Below are positions 1-11,590 of a DNA stretch of 64,000 bases, one piece after another. Below the pieces are notes generated by a model, which worked only from the letters and a program-made list of their open reading frames with translations, searched no databases and was not told the origin of the DNA. The stretch is from Chamaea fasciata (taxonomy: Eukaryota > Chordata > Aves > Passeriformes > Sylviidae), in NCBI GenBank assembly GCA_029207755.1, contig JARCOQ010000002.1, positions 13,903,156-13,967,155 on the forward strand, given 5' to 3'. The position numbers and the translations under genes were made by a program. Numbering within the stretch: position 1 is the stretch's first letter; every line of letters begins with the position of its first letter.

Positions 1-344
1 TGTTTCGGTTAAGTACTCTCAAGTATCCAACACTTGGTTTCCTTGGTAACTTGTGGGGAAAAAATTCTTTAGAGAAAGAAGGAACAAACTTAACCCCTAA
101 CAGGAGGTCTACAGCCTCCAGTGAGCAACAATGACTTGTTGTTCTCCCCAGACAACAAGTTAGCGTACCTAAGAAATAGATATTCCTTTAGTCAAAGGTA
201 TGGCAGTGTTAGAGGAATCAAACTGGCACAGATCGAAGTACTCTACAGTGAAAAGAAGCCAAAAGTGGAGCTTTACAAATTTCTTTAGGCTATGGATTAA
301 AAGATTTTCTGATCTGTATGCTGCAATGGATGGAGACAACTTCA
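1..344. other. unannotated AT-rich DNA
   Basis: No gene, repeat or RNA is recognisable here. The only open frame (200-385) is 61 codons, runs into the CR1 on its right and has no known similarity. Confidence 0.5.
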
Positions 345-1600
345 CTAGATCAGGTTGTTCAAAGCTCTATCCAGCTTGGCCTTGAACACTTCCTGGGATG
401 GGGCATCCACAACTTCTCTGGGAAGTCTGTTCCAGTGCCTCGTTACCCTCACCCTAAAAAATTTCTCCCTAATATTCAATCTTAATTTACCCTCTTACAA
501 GTTTGAAAACATTGACTCTTATCACTACACTCCTGGTAAAAAGTTTCTTTCTGTCTTTCTTATAATCCCTGTTTTAAATAGTGAAAGGCCACTATAAGAT
601 CTCCCCAAAGCCTTTTCTTCTCCAGTCTAAATAACTCTAAATTTTCCAGCATTTCTTCATAGGAGACATATTACTGCACTCTGACCTTTTATATATCTGT
701 CTTCTCAACCTGCTGTAATATGGCCAGGTCTTCTTTCTTGTGCTGGGATCCCAGAGCTAGACTCCATGTGGGCTCTTATGAGAGCAGAGTAGAGAGGAAG
801 AATCACCTGTCTATATCTGCTGGCCAAATTTCTTTTTATGCAGGTCAGGATACAGATGACTTTCTGAGATGCAAGAACATATTGCCAGCTCTTGTCTAGT
901 TTTTTAACCACAAGAAATTCCGAGTACTTTTTTTGCAGGGCTGGTCTCAAACTATTCATTACATAGCCTATATTACTACTAGGTATTGCCCTGATCCTGG
1001 TGCAGCACTTTGCACTTTCCCTTGTTGAACTTCATGAGTTTTGCACAGGCCTGCTCTTCAAGCCTGTCCAGATCCCTCTGGATGCCATGCCTTCCCTCCA
1101 GCACATCAATTACGCACACAGCTTGGGGTCATCAGCAAATTTGCTAAGGGCGCCTTGATTCCACTATATCACCACTGAAAATATTAACTAGTATTGATCC
1201 TAGTGTGCACTCCTGAGGGATTCCACTTATTACTGGTTTCCACTTAGATATTGAGCTATTGACACAGTTTGGATGTGGCAATCCAGCCAATTCCTAATCC
1301 ATCTAAGAGTTCATTTGTCAAATCCATATATTTGCAATGTAGTATCAAGAATGCTGTGTGGGACTGGGTCCATGGCCTTACAGGAGTCAGGATAGTTGAT
1401 AACTACAGCTCTTGTCATGCCCTTTCAATTGTAGAAGACCACAAGATCCGTCAGGCACAATCTGACCTTGTTGAAGACATGTTGGCTGTGTCTAATCATC
1501 TCCCTGTCTTCCACATGCTTGGGCATGTGTTCCAGGAGGATCTCTTCCATGATCTTAAAGGCACTGAGGTGTGGCTGGCTGTTCAGTACCTCATGCCCTA
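345..1600 (-). mobile_element. CR1-type LINE, 5'-truncated, old
   Basis: Read on the minus strand, this stretch matches the 3' part of avian CR1 retrotransposons. Near 360-440 is the antisense of the conserved CR1 tail block, with phrases such as GGGGCATCCACAACTTCTCT. Further right come the antisense blocks around 700-1150 (CTTTGCACTTTCCCTTGTTG; CAGCAAATTTGCTAAGGG) and 1200-1570. The copy is heavily mutated; the open frames inside it (1269-1601 +, 1425-1631 -) are chance. The left edge lacks the usual terminal 8-bp repeat, so the 3' end is decayed. CR1 is a non-LTR retrotransposon that normally inserts 5'-truncated. The identification is by eye from conserved blocks, and the boundaries are good to about 30 bp. 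Confidence 0.8.
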
Positions 1601-4600
1601 GAATTAATACCAATATCTGCAAATATTTCAACAGAAAAGAAAATTATATAATGTAATGAAGATTAGAAGTAAAGGATCTCCTCTGAGTCATTGCAAATCC
1701 CAATGCCAGCAGAGACTTTACAAGCTCAACCACACTTCCTATGTCTGTACTATTCCAATTAAGAATATCTGTCTCTGACAACAGAAAAACCTCTTCTAAG
1801 TCTGCTGTTTTTTGTACCTGTACCAATCTGTCATTACAGCCTTTAGTGTTTGGTGGAAAGGTTTAACTTCCTACCTTTCTCATCCAATGAGAAAATTACT
1901 CAGAACCCTCTGCTGTGTGCATTATAGATTGTAGTGCAAAATGTATATATTCAAGATATTCAACACATGTCTTGAAGATAAATAAAACCTCACAAAGGCA
2001 ATCATTGAAGTCTATCAATTCTGATGCCAGGCAGGTTAGGTAATTTCAATGAAATAGGATAACTGAACTTTAAAACCTAATTTTAAAAGGTACTGCTGAA
2101 GGATTTTACTTTTTACAGCCTTTAGTTAGAGTGCTGGTCGTTCAATATCTCATGTTCTCTGCATTCTCTAAAAGAATGCAACAAGAAAATGAATTAGTGT
2201 TTTCTTTATGTTTTAAAGACAGGTAATGGATTACTACAACTAGGAAAGATGCTGCAGGACTAGACAGTCCACCTAAACCTAGACAATTTTAGAGAAATAA
2301 AAAATCCCAAATTTTCTGCTCTAGCAACTAATAAAACATTTTAATTTAAACAATTTCATTAATCAATATCTTATCTGCACTCACAGCATTTTTTTCGTTA
2401 GAAACTAAAATGTGAAAAGTTGGAATGTTTTGTAGCCAAAGAGGGAACTTCAGCTTCATTATTTTGTATCTAATTTGCCACAAAAAATTCCACTTTTGTG
2501 TTTCTAATATTGACAAAATAAGGCAATCCATCATTTCTCTGTGTTACTTCTTGCTTTCTAAACATCAGTCTTATTTTGTCAGGCAATTTTTTTCTTTCAT
2601 TTCAACTGACCCCACTGACTATGTCCTAGAGTATAATGCTCCTTTAAATGACTTTTTGTCCCGGTGTGTCTCAGCTATTCAGAAACGCTTGTCTCAGCCA
2701 CACTTTATTCACTCTATTGCCACAAAACTCATAGAGGTGGTATATGGCATATGTCATATGACAATTGGTGCAGAAAAACTTGTCTATACTTCTGCATTAA
2801 AGCACAGCAAACTGCAGATACCCAACCCTACTTAAAATGATACGACAATTTATAAAGGTTGCAGTTTGTCTGTGGAGGTAGAATGCTTTCCATTGAGCAT
2901 GTTTTTCTTGCTGTTTTGAGAGACCTAAATTATGTGAAAAGGGGAAAGAGGCATTTTTTTCAATCAGCAATATAATTGCAAATTGAACCCTGTAATTAGA
3001 AATTAGTATTTCAGGGCTTACTTAATGCGCTTGTGCCCTGTATTGATATTTGAGGCAGTTTTGTAGTTTACAGCCTGCCTACAGAAATTGAGACCATATA
3101 AAAACTCATCTCTAGAGGTCTGAGCATCACTGCATTTATTTACACATTTATGCATTTTTTACAAAATAAAATAATTTGCCTTTATTTTGCTTGACCAAAA
3201 AATTTCTATTAGTATGCTGTTTAAATAGAATATACACATACACCAAATAGAACTTTTCCTTGCAGGTAAATATATTAGAAGATATTTTTCTCATGTTCAG
3301 CTAGCACAAGCCATTTGCAAATGAGGAACTGAAGTTTATAGCTTCTTACAGCAATAAAGGTGTATTAAGGAACATGAAAAATGCACAGTATGCATTACTG
3401 CTACCTATTTATAATTTAAACTTTTGTCTGTTGTCTCATCAGAGAGCTATTAGTGCAATTTAAACTCAAGGATTGCGTTTAGGGATTAACTATAAGAAAG
3501 GTTGTCTAAAACAAATGCTGAAAAGAGAATTCAACCCTGATGTGAGGCTCTGCAAAACCAAGAGAAGAATTTTTAATGCAATACAAAGATTAGAGTATGT
3601 ATACATATGTAACACTTACAGTAGAATAATGATGCCAACATGTAGAAATACCTACATTTTGTACGTTATTTGATATAACAGAAGAGAATATCTCTGGAGG
3701 GAATGCTTAGACCTGAAGCTTTCCATCTGTGTTTTGGAATATTCCATGTCTGTTCATAGATAAAGATTGTTGCTGACAATGTTAGCTTATTTTTAGTAGT
3801 CTTTAGACACTACAGAAATGTTATTGCATTTGTACAATTTTTGAACAAAGCAAAACATGTTTCTTGTTATTAGGATTGTGGATTTTAAACATAAAGTCCC
3901 TACTTCCCCTTAGATTTGCACAGATGGTTTTGCAATAAGATACATTACATCTGATAGCCATTTTTATACCACTATTTTGCAAACACTTCATATTTGGCTT
4001 CTTTTTCTAAAATACATTTTTAAAGTTTTGAGCATCAGCATTAAGAATATTGAATATCCCATACAAAAAGATAAATAGTCTGTGGAACATTCAATCATAT
4101 CCAAAATTTAAGAGACATGGATTTATCAAAGATGACAGCTACTTTTGGCATATTTACTGGGTTTTACATTTCCTAATATTGAGGTTTGCCATTCTCATCC
4201 CATTTCCAGTTTTTTTAAATTTTCATTTGTGTAGACCTTGACATAGAGTTTTCTGGAGTTGAGCTGAGTGATTATGTTTTTTTTTAAATAGTCTTAATGG
4301 TTTTTAAAACAGTCTTAATTTGTTCTTATATAACAAATTCAGAGATCGCTGTGGGATCTGAAGCACAGATGCAACCTCAAGAAGAGTAACAGATGTTAGA
4401 CAATAACACATTTTAATATCTTTTTTGATATTAATATCAATCATAATATAGCTTAGGATGAGATATCTGAGCATTTTCTACACTTGGAATCACCTATGGA
4501 ATTTCCAGCAGAAAAGCAACTTAATCTAACAGAATTTATCAAGTAGAATCTGCATATAGCTCAAATTTGTCTAAGCTGCAATCCTATTATATAGTCACTG

Positions 4601-7600
4601 AACAAGTAATCATACTATTTATGATTGCAATTAATTTTTCCTGTGAAGACATCTGAAAATAATTAATAAGACTGTGGAAAATTATACTTTAAAAACTCTT
4701 CTACATCAAGAGAAGGAAATTCTTCCTTTTTAACCTGTATACAATAATTCTGCCTTCACACTTTTAATACAGGGAAGGTCGTGATGCTGTTAGCAGGGTA
4801 TTGGAAAATATTTCTAACAAAGACACTTTTGGCTGCTTCTAAACAAAATACCTGTTGCAAATTGGTTCATATTGTATGTTTTTGATAAAGAACTGTCAAT
4901 CTAATCAGTTTATAACTGCAAATCACAATGATTTTTTAGTGGGCTGATCTTAAAAGGCATTTGAGACATTTTAGATTCTGTCTTCATTCTGGCTGTGACA
5001 TATTCATTTTTATTTTCAAGCATCTATTCCTACTGCCAAGGAAGCCTACAGGATTCAATTTGAAACAACAATAGGAATAAAGTCTATTTTTTTACCCTCA
5101 TATTTTCAGTCCTTTTTCTTTTATGCCACATGAGTTCTTTCCCTGTGCCCAGTGAAATCTTTCCAGGACTTTGTGAGAACATTATTTTCCCACAACTATG
5201 TGTCATTTCCCTATAAAATCAACCTCATTCTTATAGTCAACTTTTCAAATATGCATACTTGGATATTAAAATTATTTTATTTCTTTTCAGAAAACAAGGT
5301 GAAAACTTCAAGATTGCTTAACCAACAAAATTTTTATTTGTGACTTTTTTTTTCCAGAGGAAATCTGCATTTCAGTAAAAAGCCTCAAAAACTTCTACTT
5401 CCAATAGCCAATATTAAGACATAGTCTTAGTATTTTCAATTTTTAATTAATATTGCTGACCATTAGGGTATATCCAAGTCCTATTCTTTCAGCTATATCT
5501 TACCCATCTCCCTGTATTAAGTGCATGGAATATGCTCAAGGATTACAATATGCAAAGGCACAGAACATGAAAAATAACACAAAAAGAACCCTGCCAAATA
5601 TTGCTGTGGTAGGTGGCACTGAAATGCCACAGATTTCTACCGATGCTTAAGATCTTCTATTCATTTTGTTACACGGTGCAATAACAGTACCATTAACCAA
5701 AATGAGAGCTAGTTTGTGCACAATTTATGTTCCAATAGTTGTAATAAAATAGGCACATATGTTTTTATCCAAAGTACTTATATCTCATACATATGCCAAA
5801 TGATTACAATAATATATATATCACTGATGGTCTTCATATAAATAAAAATTTAGCTACAACATTCCTGCATCATTAGCCATAAAAACTTCAGGAACACTGA
5901 GGCAGTATAAGATACCAATAGGCAAGCAATACAACACTGTACTTTCAGGGGATAATTTCAGAAAATCGTTATCAGCTTTACTTTCATTAACTCACTCAAG
6001 GAAAGATCAACAATCATCTTGGTTTTGCTTTATTGACAAGCATTATAATTCAGGATAAAAGAATTTAGTTCATTCTAACACAATACACATAATGTGTGTG
6101 TTAGACTGATTGTGAGCTTAAGAAGTTTCTTCCCAGTGTACCAATGTCACTCATTTGTACCTGCAGCAGGTTTTACCTCAGAAGTTCAAGATAAACCTCC
6201 CAAAAAAATGGCCCACAATTTGCTCTGTTATTATGAGCTCATTTGGATCTTATTGTCACCTTATATTGACTGTTATTGGTATGCAATAAGAAAATGTGTG
6301 AATTCATACTTGCTATCCATATCATCTATCAAGTGAGAAAAAAAATGCACACTGAAGAAGACTATGAATATTTTACTCCACTCGATATGTAATATTTTAA
6401 TTATATTCTAGTGGCATTATTCAGATATGTCCATTTATGTGCTAGAGTGTCCCAATAGCCAAAGAAACTTTACTATTTCATTTGGTCTGATGTGTCAAAA
6501 CATTTATATATATACAAGACAATTATAAATTTATTTATGCTAAAATATTTCATTAAAATTAGGGGCATGTATCTTGTAATCACATCAAACAGTCAGCTTT
6601 TGCACCACACAATGTAAACCATATTACTTTTTGTACAGAGTTGTGTTGGACCTTTCTGTAATTCCTTGACTAGGAAATCTATTCTATGTAGGCTGTTACA
6701 GAAACATCAATAAACTGATAATTGGTGCTTGATTAGGGATTTATTCATTTGGAACTGATTCAAGTCAGGGTGGAGAAAAGAAATCAAGATCTAATTTAGA
6801 AGTCTGAAAAGAAAAAGGGTGGACAAACTACATATTGAAGAAAAACATGCAAATAAAAGTGGAAAATCTTGAGCTTGAATTACAGTAAGTAATCATGCTC
6901 TGAATTTTGCAGATTGAAGGTCTCTAACTTTCTCATTTTATATGAACACAAAAATTTAGTTTGTGGTTGATGGTGGTCATTAGATGTTTCTAAATCTTTT
7001 TTTCTACCTGCACCTACATCAATTTCATGCGAAGCCTACATCTACTGTACGGTGTAATTCTATCAAGTTAAATAGCTATGAAGATCCACTCCTTTAATTC
7101 TTAAAAAAAAATATTGATATAACTGAAAAGATATTGTGTCTATAGTCATGCTCTTTCAAATATGCACTTTACAGTCTGTAAGTAGGAAAATAGTTTACTC
7201 TCAGAATGAACCTTGTAACAAGATATGTTAGTTCGTGGCAAGGGCAATGAGCTGGTGATAGCAACATCTTTTAGCTTCATGGATGGCAGTGTCCATCACC
7301 ATGGTGTGAGAATGAACTTTCTCCTGGGAGTCACAGAGTTTGGAAAATTGTCAAGCAGATACCTATTCCTCAGTGGCATGTGGATTACATGACCTCTTAA
7401 GGCCATATTTTCACACTTCTGTGTATGATTTTTACCATGGGCCAAGACCTTTGAACTAGTAAACATTGCCCAATAATTTCTCTGGAACATACTTCTGATT
7501 GAAAACTTTCCAAATGTTGGTAGAGTCAAAACAATTTTTGATTCTTTTAAATTTCTCAGAAAAAAACCCCTGAATTAGAAAATTATACTGCTGGACAGAT

Positions 7601-7811
7601 GATTGGTAATGTAACACCAGACTGTTATGATTGCTAATTTACTGTCAGACTAAAAACACTGGGAAAGAATCTTGTTCACCCCAGTCAGATCCTCTTCCAA
7701 TTCTGTGTACCACTTAGACTTAACTGCCTTAAGTGGTGAAACTGCCTTTCTCCTGATTTTATTTTAACATCATAAAATACTGTATATTTTATTTATTTAT
7801 CATTTTACTTC
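1601..7811. other. long AT-rich stretch without recognisable genes
   Basis: No exon, RNA gene or repeat family is recognised in these 6.2 kb. The longest open frame (2425-2835, 136 codons) has no motif, signal or codon pattern suggesting a protein. The part around 2930-3060 is denser in homeodomain-like cores (TAATTG, TAATTA) and contains few simple repeats. It might be a conserved non-coding element, but that cannot be judged from one genome. Confidence 0.4.
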
Positions 7812-8631
7812 ATGCAGGGGCCTGGAAGATGGCCCCTGTGTGAAGGGGCTGCCTCGTGTGGGACAGAGGTGGTTCCAACAGCTCCAACCAATCCACCAGA
7901 GAGCATGGCTGAGCCCCAGAGCCAATGGCAGGGCCTTGGGTACAGCCCAGGGAGAGAAGGGAAGGGAGGGAAGAATGGTGAAGGTAACAGTGAGGGACAG
8001 CCCTGAATGCCCCAAGGGGGGAGAAAGAGGAGGGAGAGGAGGAAATCCAGGTGTCCCAGCAGGGATTCTGTGGGAGCCTCTGGAGGAAAGCACGGAAAAG
8101 AAAGTGGTCCCCTTGCTTCCAGTGGAGAACTGAACACAAGATCCAGGGGAGAAATCATTACAGAACTGCATGGAGAGACTACACTGGAGTAGGTTTATCC
8201 TGAAGGATTGCAGTCTGTGGTCTGAAGATCTGAAGGTCCCACACTGGAACAAGAGAAAGTGTGAGAAGGATGAAAAGGTAGAGAGGAACAGCCGTGGACT
8301 GACTACAACCTCACATTCCCCATCCCATTGCACTGCTCAGGGGCGGGGAGGTAGATGAGTTCAGGATGAGCTGACATGGAGCCTGGGAAAAGGGAGAATA
8401 AATCAAGGTGCTGTATTAATTTGTCTTTGTTTCTTACCACAATTAAATCTATTTTAATTGTCAATAAATGAAATTATTTTTGCATCAGCCTGTTTTGCGT
8501 GTAAGTAACAGCAAGTGAACTCTCCTTCATTATGAGCCTCGGATTTCTCCATCTTTTTTTCTCCTCACCTGTTTTGTTGTGGAAGGAGAGTCCAAGAGCA
8601 TCTGGAAACCAGCCAAGGACAACCTACCACA
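7812..8631 (+). repeat. LTR-like dispersed repeat (avian ERV-derived)
   Basis: This block is much richer in G and C than its surroundings and has the layout of the downstream part of a songbird retroviral LTR. It is purine-rich to about 8340, with a polyadenylation signal AATAAA at 8463-8468, a pyrimidine-rich stretch after it, and an end in CCTACCACA at 8631, as expected for an LTR ending in CA. I recognise it as a dispersed passerine repeat of ERVK type from general familiarity, not from a database match. No target-site duplication was found and the left edge is uncertain. The open frames here on both strands (up to 177 codons at 7800-8333, minus) arise from GC-rich composition. Confidence 0.5.
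8463..8468 (+). promoter_or_regulatory. polyadenylation signal of LTR-like repeat
   Basis: AATAAA in the expected place of the R region of the LTR-like repeat. Confidence 0.4.
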
Positions 8632-9526
8632 GACATTTAGAGCAGATACTGGTAAAGTTGGGGAATCACCAGTAAATACATCTATCAAATTTTTAAATCT
8701 GTCTTTTCAGAAATAATGCAACACGAAAAGCAAAACTTTATTAATTGACTCCCTAATTGGCCAGTTATGGATAATTACCTAGGAATTATGTGTTCAAATA
8801 TTTGGAATCATTGTATTAAATCACAGGATGGATTTTGAGACTAAAACATAGAAGAAGATAATCTTGAAAAATCCAGTAACATTGGTTTTCTAATAAAAAA
8901 TGCGAACTTTGTAAACAATATTATTTAAAAAAAACTGATAGGGAACAATGTAAGACAAAATTAGCACTCTTGGAATGGAAGTAAATTACTAGTCACTTGT
9001 TACACTTAACAGTCACTAAATAGTTACCTTAACAGGCTGTAGCTCTGAGCAGCCATATAAGAAGCATGGCCATAACAATGTCTTTCTAATTGGCTTTGTT
9101 TTGTTATTGCTGAGGGAGCATTATAGTTTGCAAAGGTATCAGTAGACCAAATTCACAATTAAAAACCCAAGACTCTTAGAAGATGAAACAACTCAGATTG
9201 TTTACTCTAAGATTATAGATGTCTCTGATTTCTTCAAAGATTTGCTTGGAAGTATTCTGTGGGATAAGGTCTCTGAGGGAAGGGTGTTATAAAAATAGAT
9301 TTGCTTGCATTTTTCTTCTCTCTGTTCTTGCACAGGCATTAGAAAGCAGAAAACAGAATTGCATACCAAAACCTAGTTTGGTATTGTTTGGTTTGGTTTC
9401 TTCTCACAGTAACCCATTTTTACAGGCAAAGTCACACTTGAAAAAGTTTTCCTTACATGAGTCATTGAAGCTATCTTTACCTTGCAGATTTTTCCTGTGC
9501 AATAAAGAAACGATCAAGAACAATTG
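8632..9526. other. AT-rich spacer, nothing recognised
   Basis: There is no recognisable gene or repeat. The 103-codon open frame at 9219-9530 ends in the CR1 to its right and shows no protein family features. Confidence 0.4.
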
Positions 9527-10160
9527 GTGATGTCCACAGACGACTTCCAAGTGTGCCCAAGTCACCAAGAAGGCTAATGGCATCTTGACCTATATCAGAA
9601 ATAGTATAGCTATCAGGACCAGGGCAGTGATCCTCCCCTGTGCTCAGCAAATCCTGTGTTCAGTTTGGAGCCCTTCATGACTAGAAAAACACTGAGGTCC
9701 TGGAGCATGTCCAGGGAAGGGCAAGAGAGCTGGGGAAGGCTCTAGAGCATAAGTCTGATGAGGAGCAGCTGAGGGAGTTTGGGGTATTTATCCTGGGGAA
9801 AGGAGGCTTCAGGGGAGTCCTTCTTTACATGTTTCTGAAAGGACGATGTAGTGAGGTGGGGAGTCAATCTCTTCTTCCAAGTAACAAGTGTTAAGACAAG
9901 AGGAAATGGTGTCAGATTGTGCTTGTATATTTAAATTGAAACTGTGAAAAATTCCTTCACCAAAAGGGCTGACAAGCCCTGGAATGTGTTGTCCAGGAAA
10001 AGGGTTGAGTCACAATCCCTGATGGTATTTAAGCAATGTGGAGATGTGACACTTGGGAAGATGTGGTGTTTAGTGGTGGACTTGGCAGTGCTGGTTTGAG
10101 GGTTGGGCTTGATTATCTTAAAGGTTTTTTTCCAAACAAAACAATTTCATGATCTGTGAT
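9527..10160 (+). mobile_element. CR1-type LINE 3' fragment
   Basis: This is a sense-strand copy of the CR1 3' region. It contains the block with CAGTTTGGAGCCCTTCATGA, then GGGCAAGAGAGCTGGGGAAG near 9720, GAGGAGCAGCTGAGGGAGTT near 9758, and the diverged tail around 10010-10160, which ends at a remnant of the terminal repeat (GATCTGTGAT, 10151-10160). The copy is 5'-truncated and carries many substitutions, so it is an old insertion with no coding capacity. Confidence 0.8.
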
Positions 10161-11323
10161 TAAACATAGCGGAATCTTAGATGATGAATGAGTGGATCTG
10201 ACTACGACAGACCCCATGGGACATACTGGAGAGCACAGTACAGAGCACAGTCTCAAGTCTGAGGCAATTAGAAGGCCACCATTTGCTGTTGCAGCTTGTG
10301 CCTCTCTCGCTCAGTGCAGCCCAACTCCTGTGGAGTCACATCAGTGTTCATGATTCCTGCTCACCAGTGCTTGCTTCCAAGGGTCTCTCTTCGATTTAGC
10401 ACATTGAATCAAAGCATCCAGATCAACGGACATAGTATGAATACAACTCAAAACTGGTGCCAAAAATGTACCCCCTGAAGTGAGAAGCCTAGAAAATCTA
10501 GGACAGAGACAATCTTCCTGGAAGCAGCTGAGGACAAGGAACATCATCACTTCTAATTGCAGCTTGAAAGTGGCAAGATGGTTGTGCTTGTCCTCCAAAG
10601 AGAGATAAGAGCCCTTCTGGATAAGAGCTGTTTCAGAGTACACCTGACTGCAGGTCATCATGGATAAACCATCCAGACAGGAGCGAAAACCATTAAGAAA
10701 TTTGTATGTTGATTTCTTTCTATTTAAATGTGAATCTTATCATCATGTTAATGACTAGACACTGATTCTCTTCAAAGTGCTCAGTAGTCACTACCATTTC
10801 TTTACCTTAGTAGTAAACTCTGTCTCAAAGACTCTCCAGATACTGCTGGAGGCAGAAAGGAGACAACAAATACTGTGTGATATTCAGACATGGTGTGAGA
10901 CAGTCGCAGTGCCTGAGTGAGGAGGAATCCAAATACAGGTGGGCACTAAATGAAAGGTGGGAAGAAAGTAAAATGGAAAGTGCAAAGGAAAATGTGTCAA
11001 GTTCATAACATGTATATATTTGAGTAAGAACTGTCTTCTCTATCTGAATCAAATACAAAGGAATTGATTCTTGACTAATTTTCCCCTCCAGATAAACTGT
11101 GCAGTGATTATCTATATTTTTAGAGCCAGGAAATTTGCAAAACAATAAGACTGATGCATCAGTGAAGGGGTTTACTTAATACCAGACTTATGTGGTCAAA
11201 AAAGCAGATGGAGAGCTTGCAAGTATTTTAATAGGAGGTATGTATTTAATGATCTGTTGAATTACATGGACCTTGGAAACTTGCTATGATTCTCATAAAT
11301 CTTAATATGTTACAGTGATAGAC
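10161..11323. other. unassigned spacer of mixed composition
   Basis: The first half (10190-10660) is less AT-rich than usual here and could be a decayed repeat, but I recognise no family. The open frames (10341-10661 and 10825-11145, both minus, 106 codons each) lack any recognisable domain. Confidence 0.35.
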
Positions 11324-11590
11324 TATTTACAAGGACATGGACTGACAGGACAAGGCAGAATGAAAGAAAGTAGGTTTAGATCAGTTACTAGGGAGAAATT
11401 CTTGCCTTTGAGGCTCTTGAGGCACTGACACAGATTGCCCAGAGCAGCTGTGGATGCCCCATCCCTGGGACTGTTCAAAGTTAGGTTTGATGGAACCCTG
11501 AACAACCTGGTCTAGTGGAAGATGTCCCTGCCCATGGCAGGGGGTTGGAAATGGATGAGCTTTAAGGCCCTTTCTAACCCAAATCGTTCA
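11324..11590 (+). mobile_element. CR1-type LINE 3' tail fragment
   Basis: This holds the last ~265 bp of a CR1 in sense orientation. It has the block with GGACTGACAGGACAAGG, then GGATGCCCCATCCCTGGGAC near 11454 and GAACAACCTGGTCTAGTGGA near 11499. It ends near TTCTAACCCAAATCG. The same tail blocks occur in the copies at 26168-26692 and, inverted, at 345-440. Confidence 0.85.

Noticed and set aside
2425..2835. 136-codon open frame
   Set aside because: No start context, domain or splice structure is visible; this length is expected by chance in 64 kb.
7800..8333. 177-codon minus-strand open frame
   Set aside because: It lies in a GC-rich LTR-like repeat, is open in several frames at once, and is Pro/Ser/Leu-rich without a domain.
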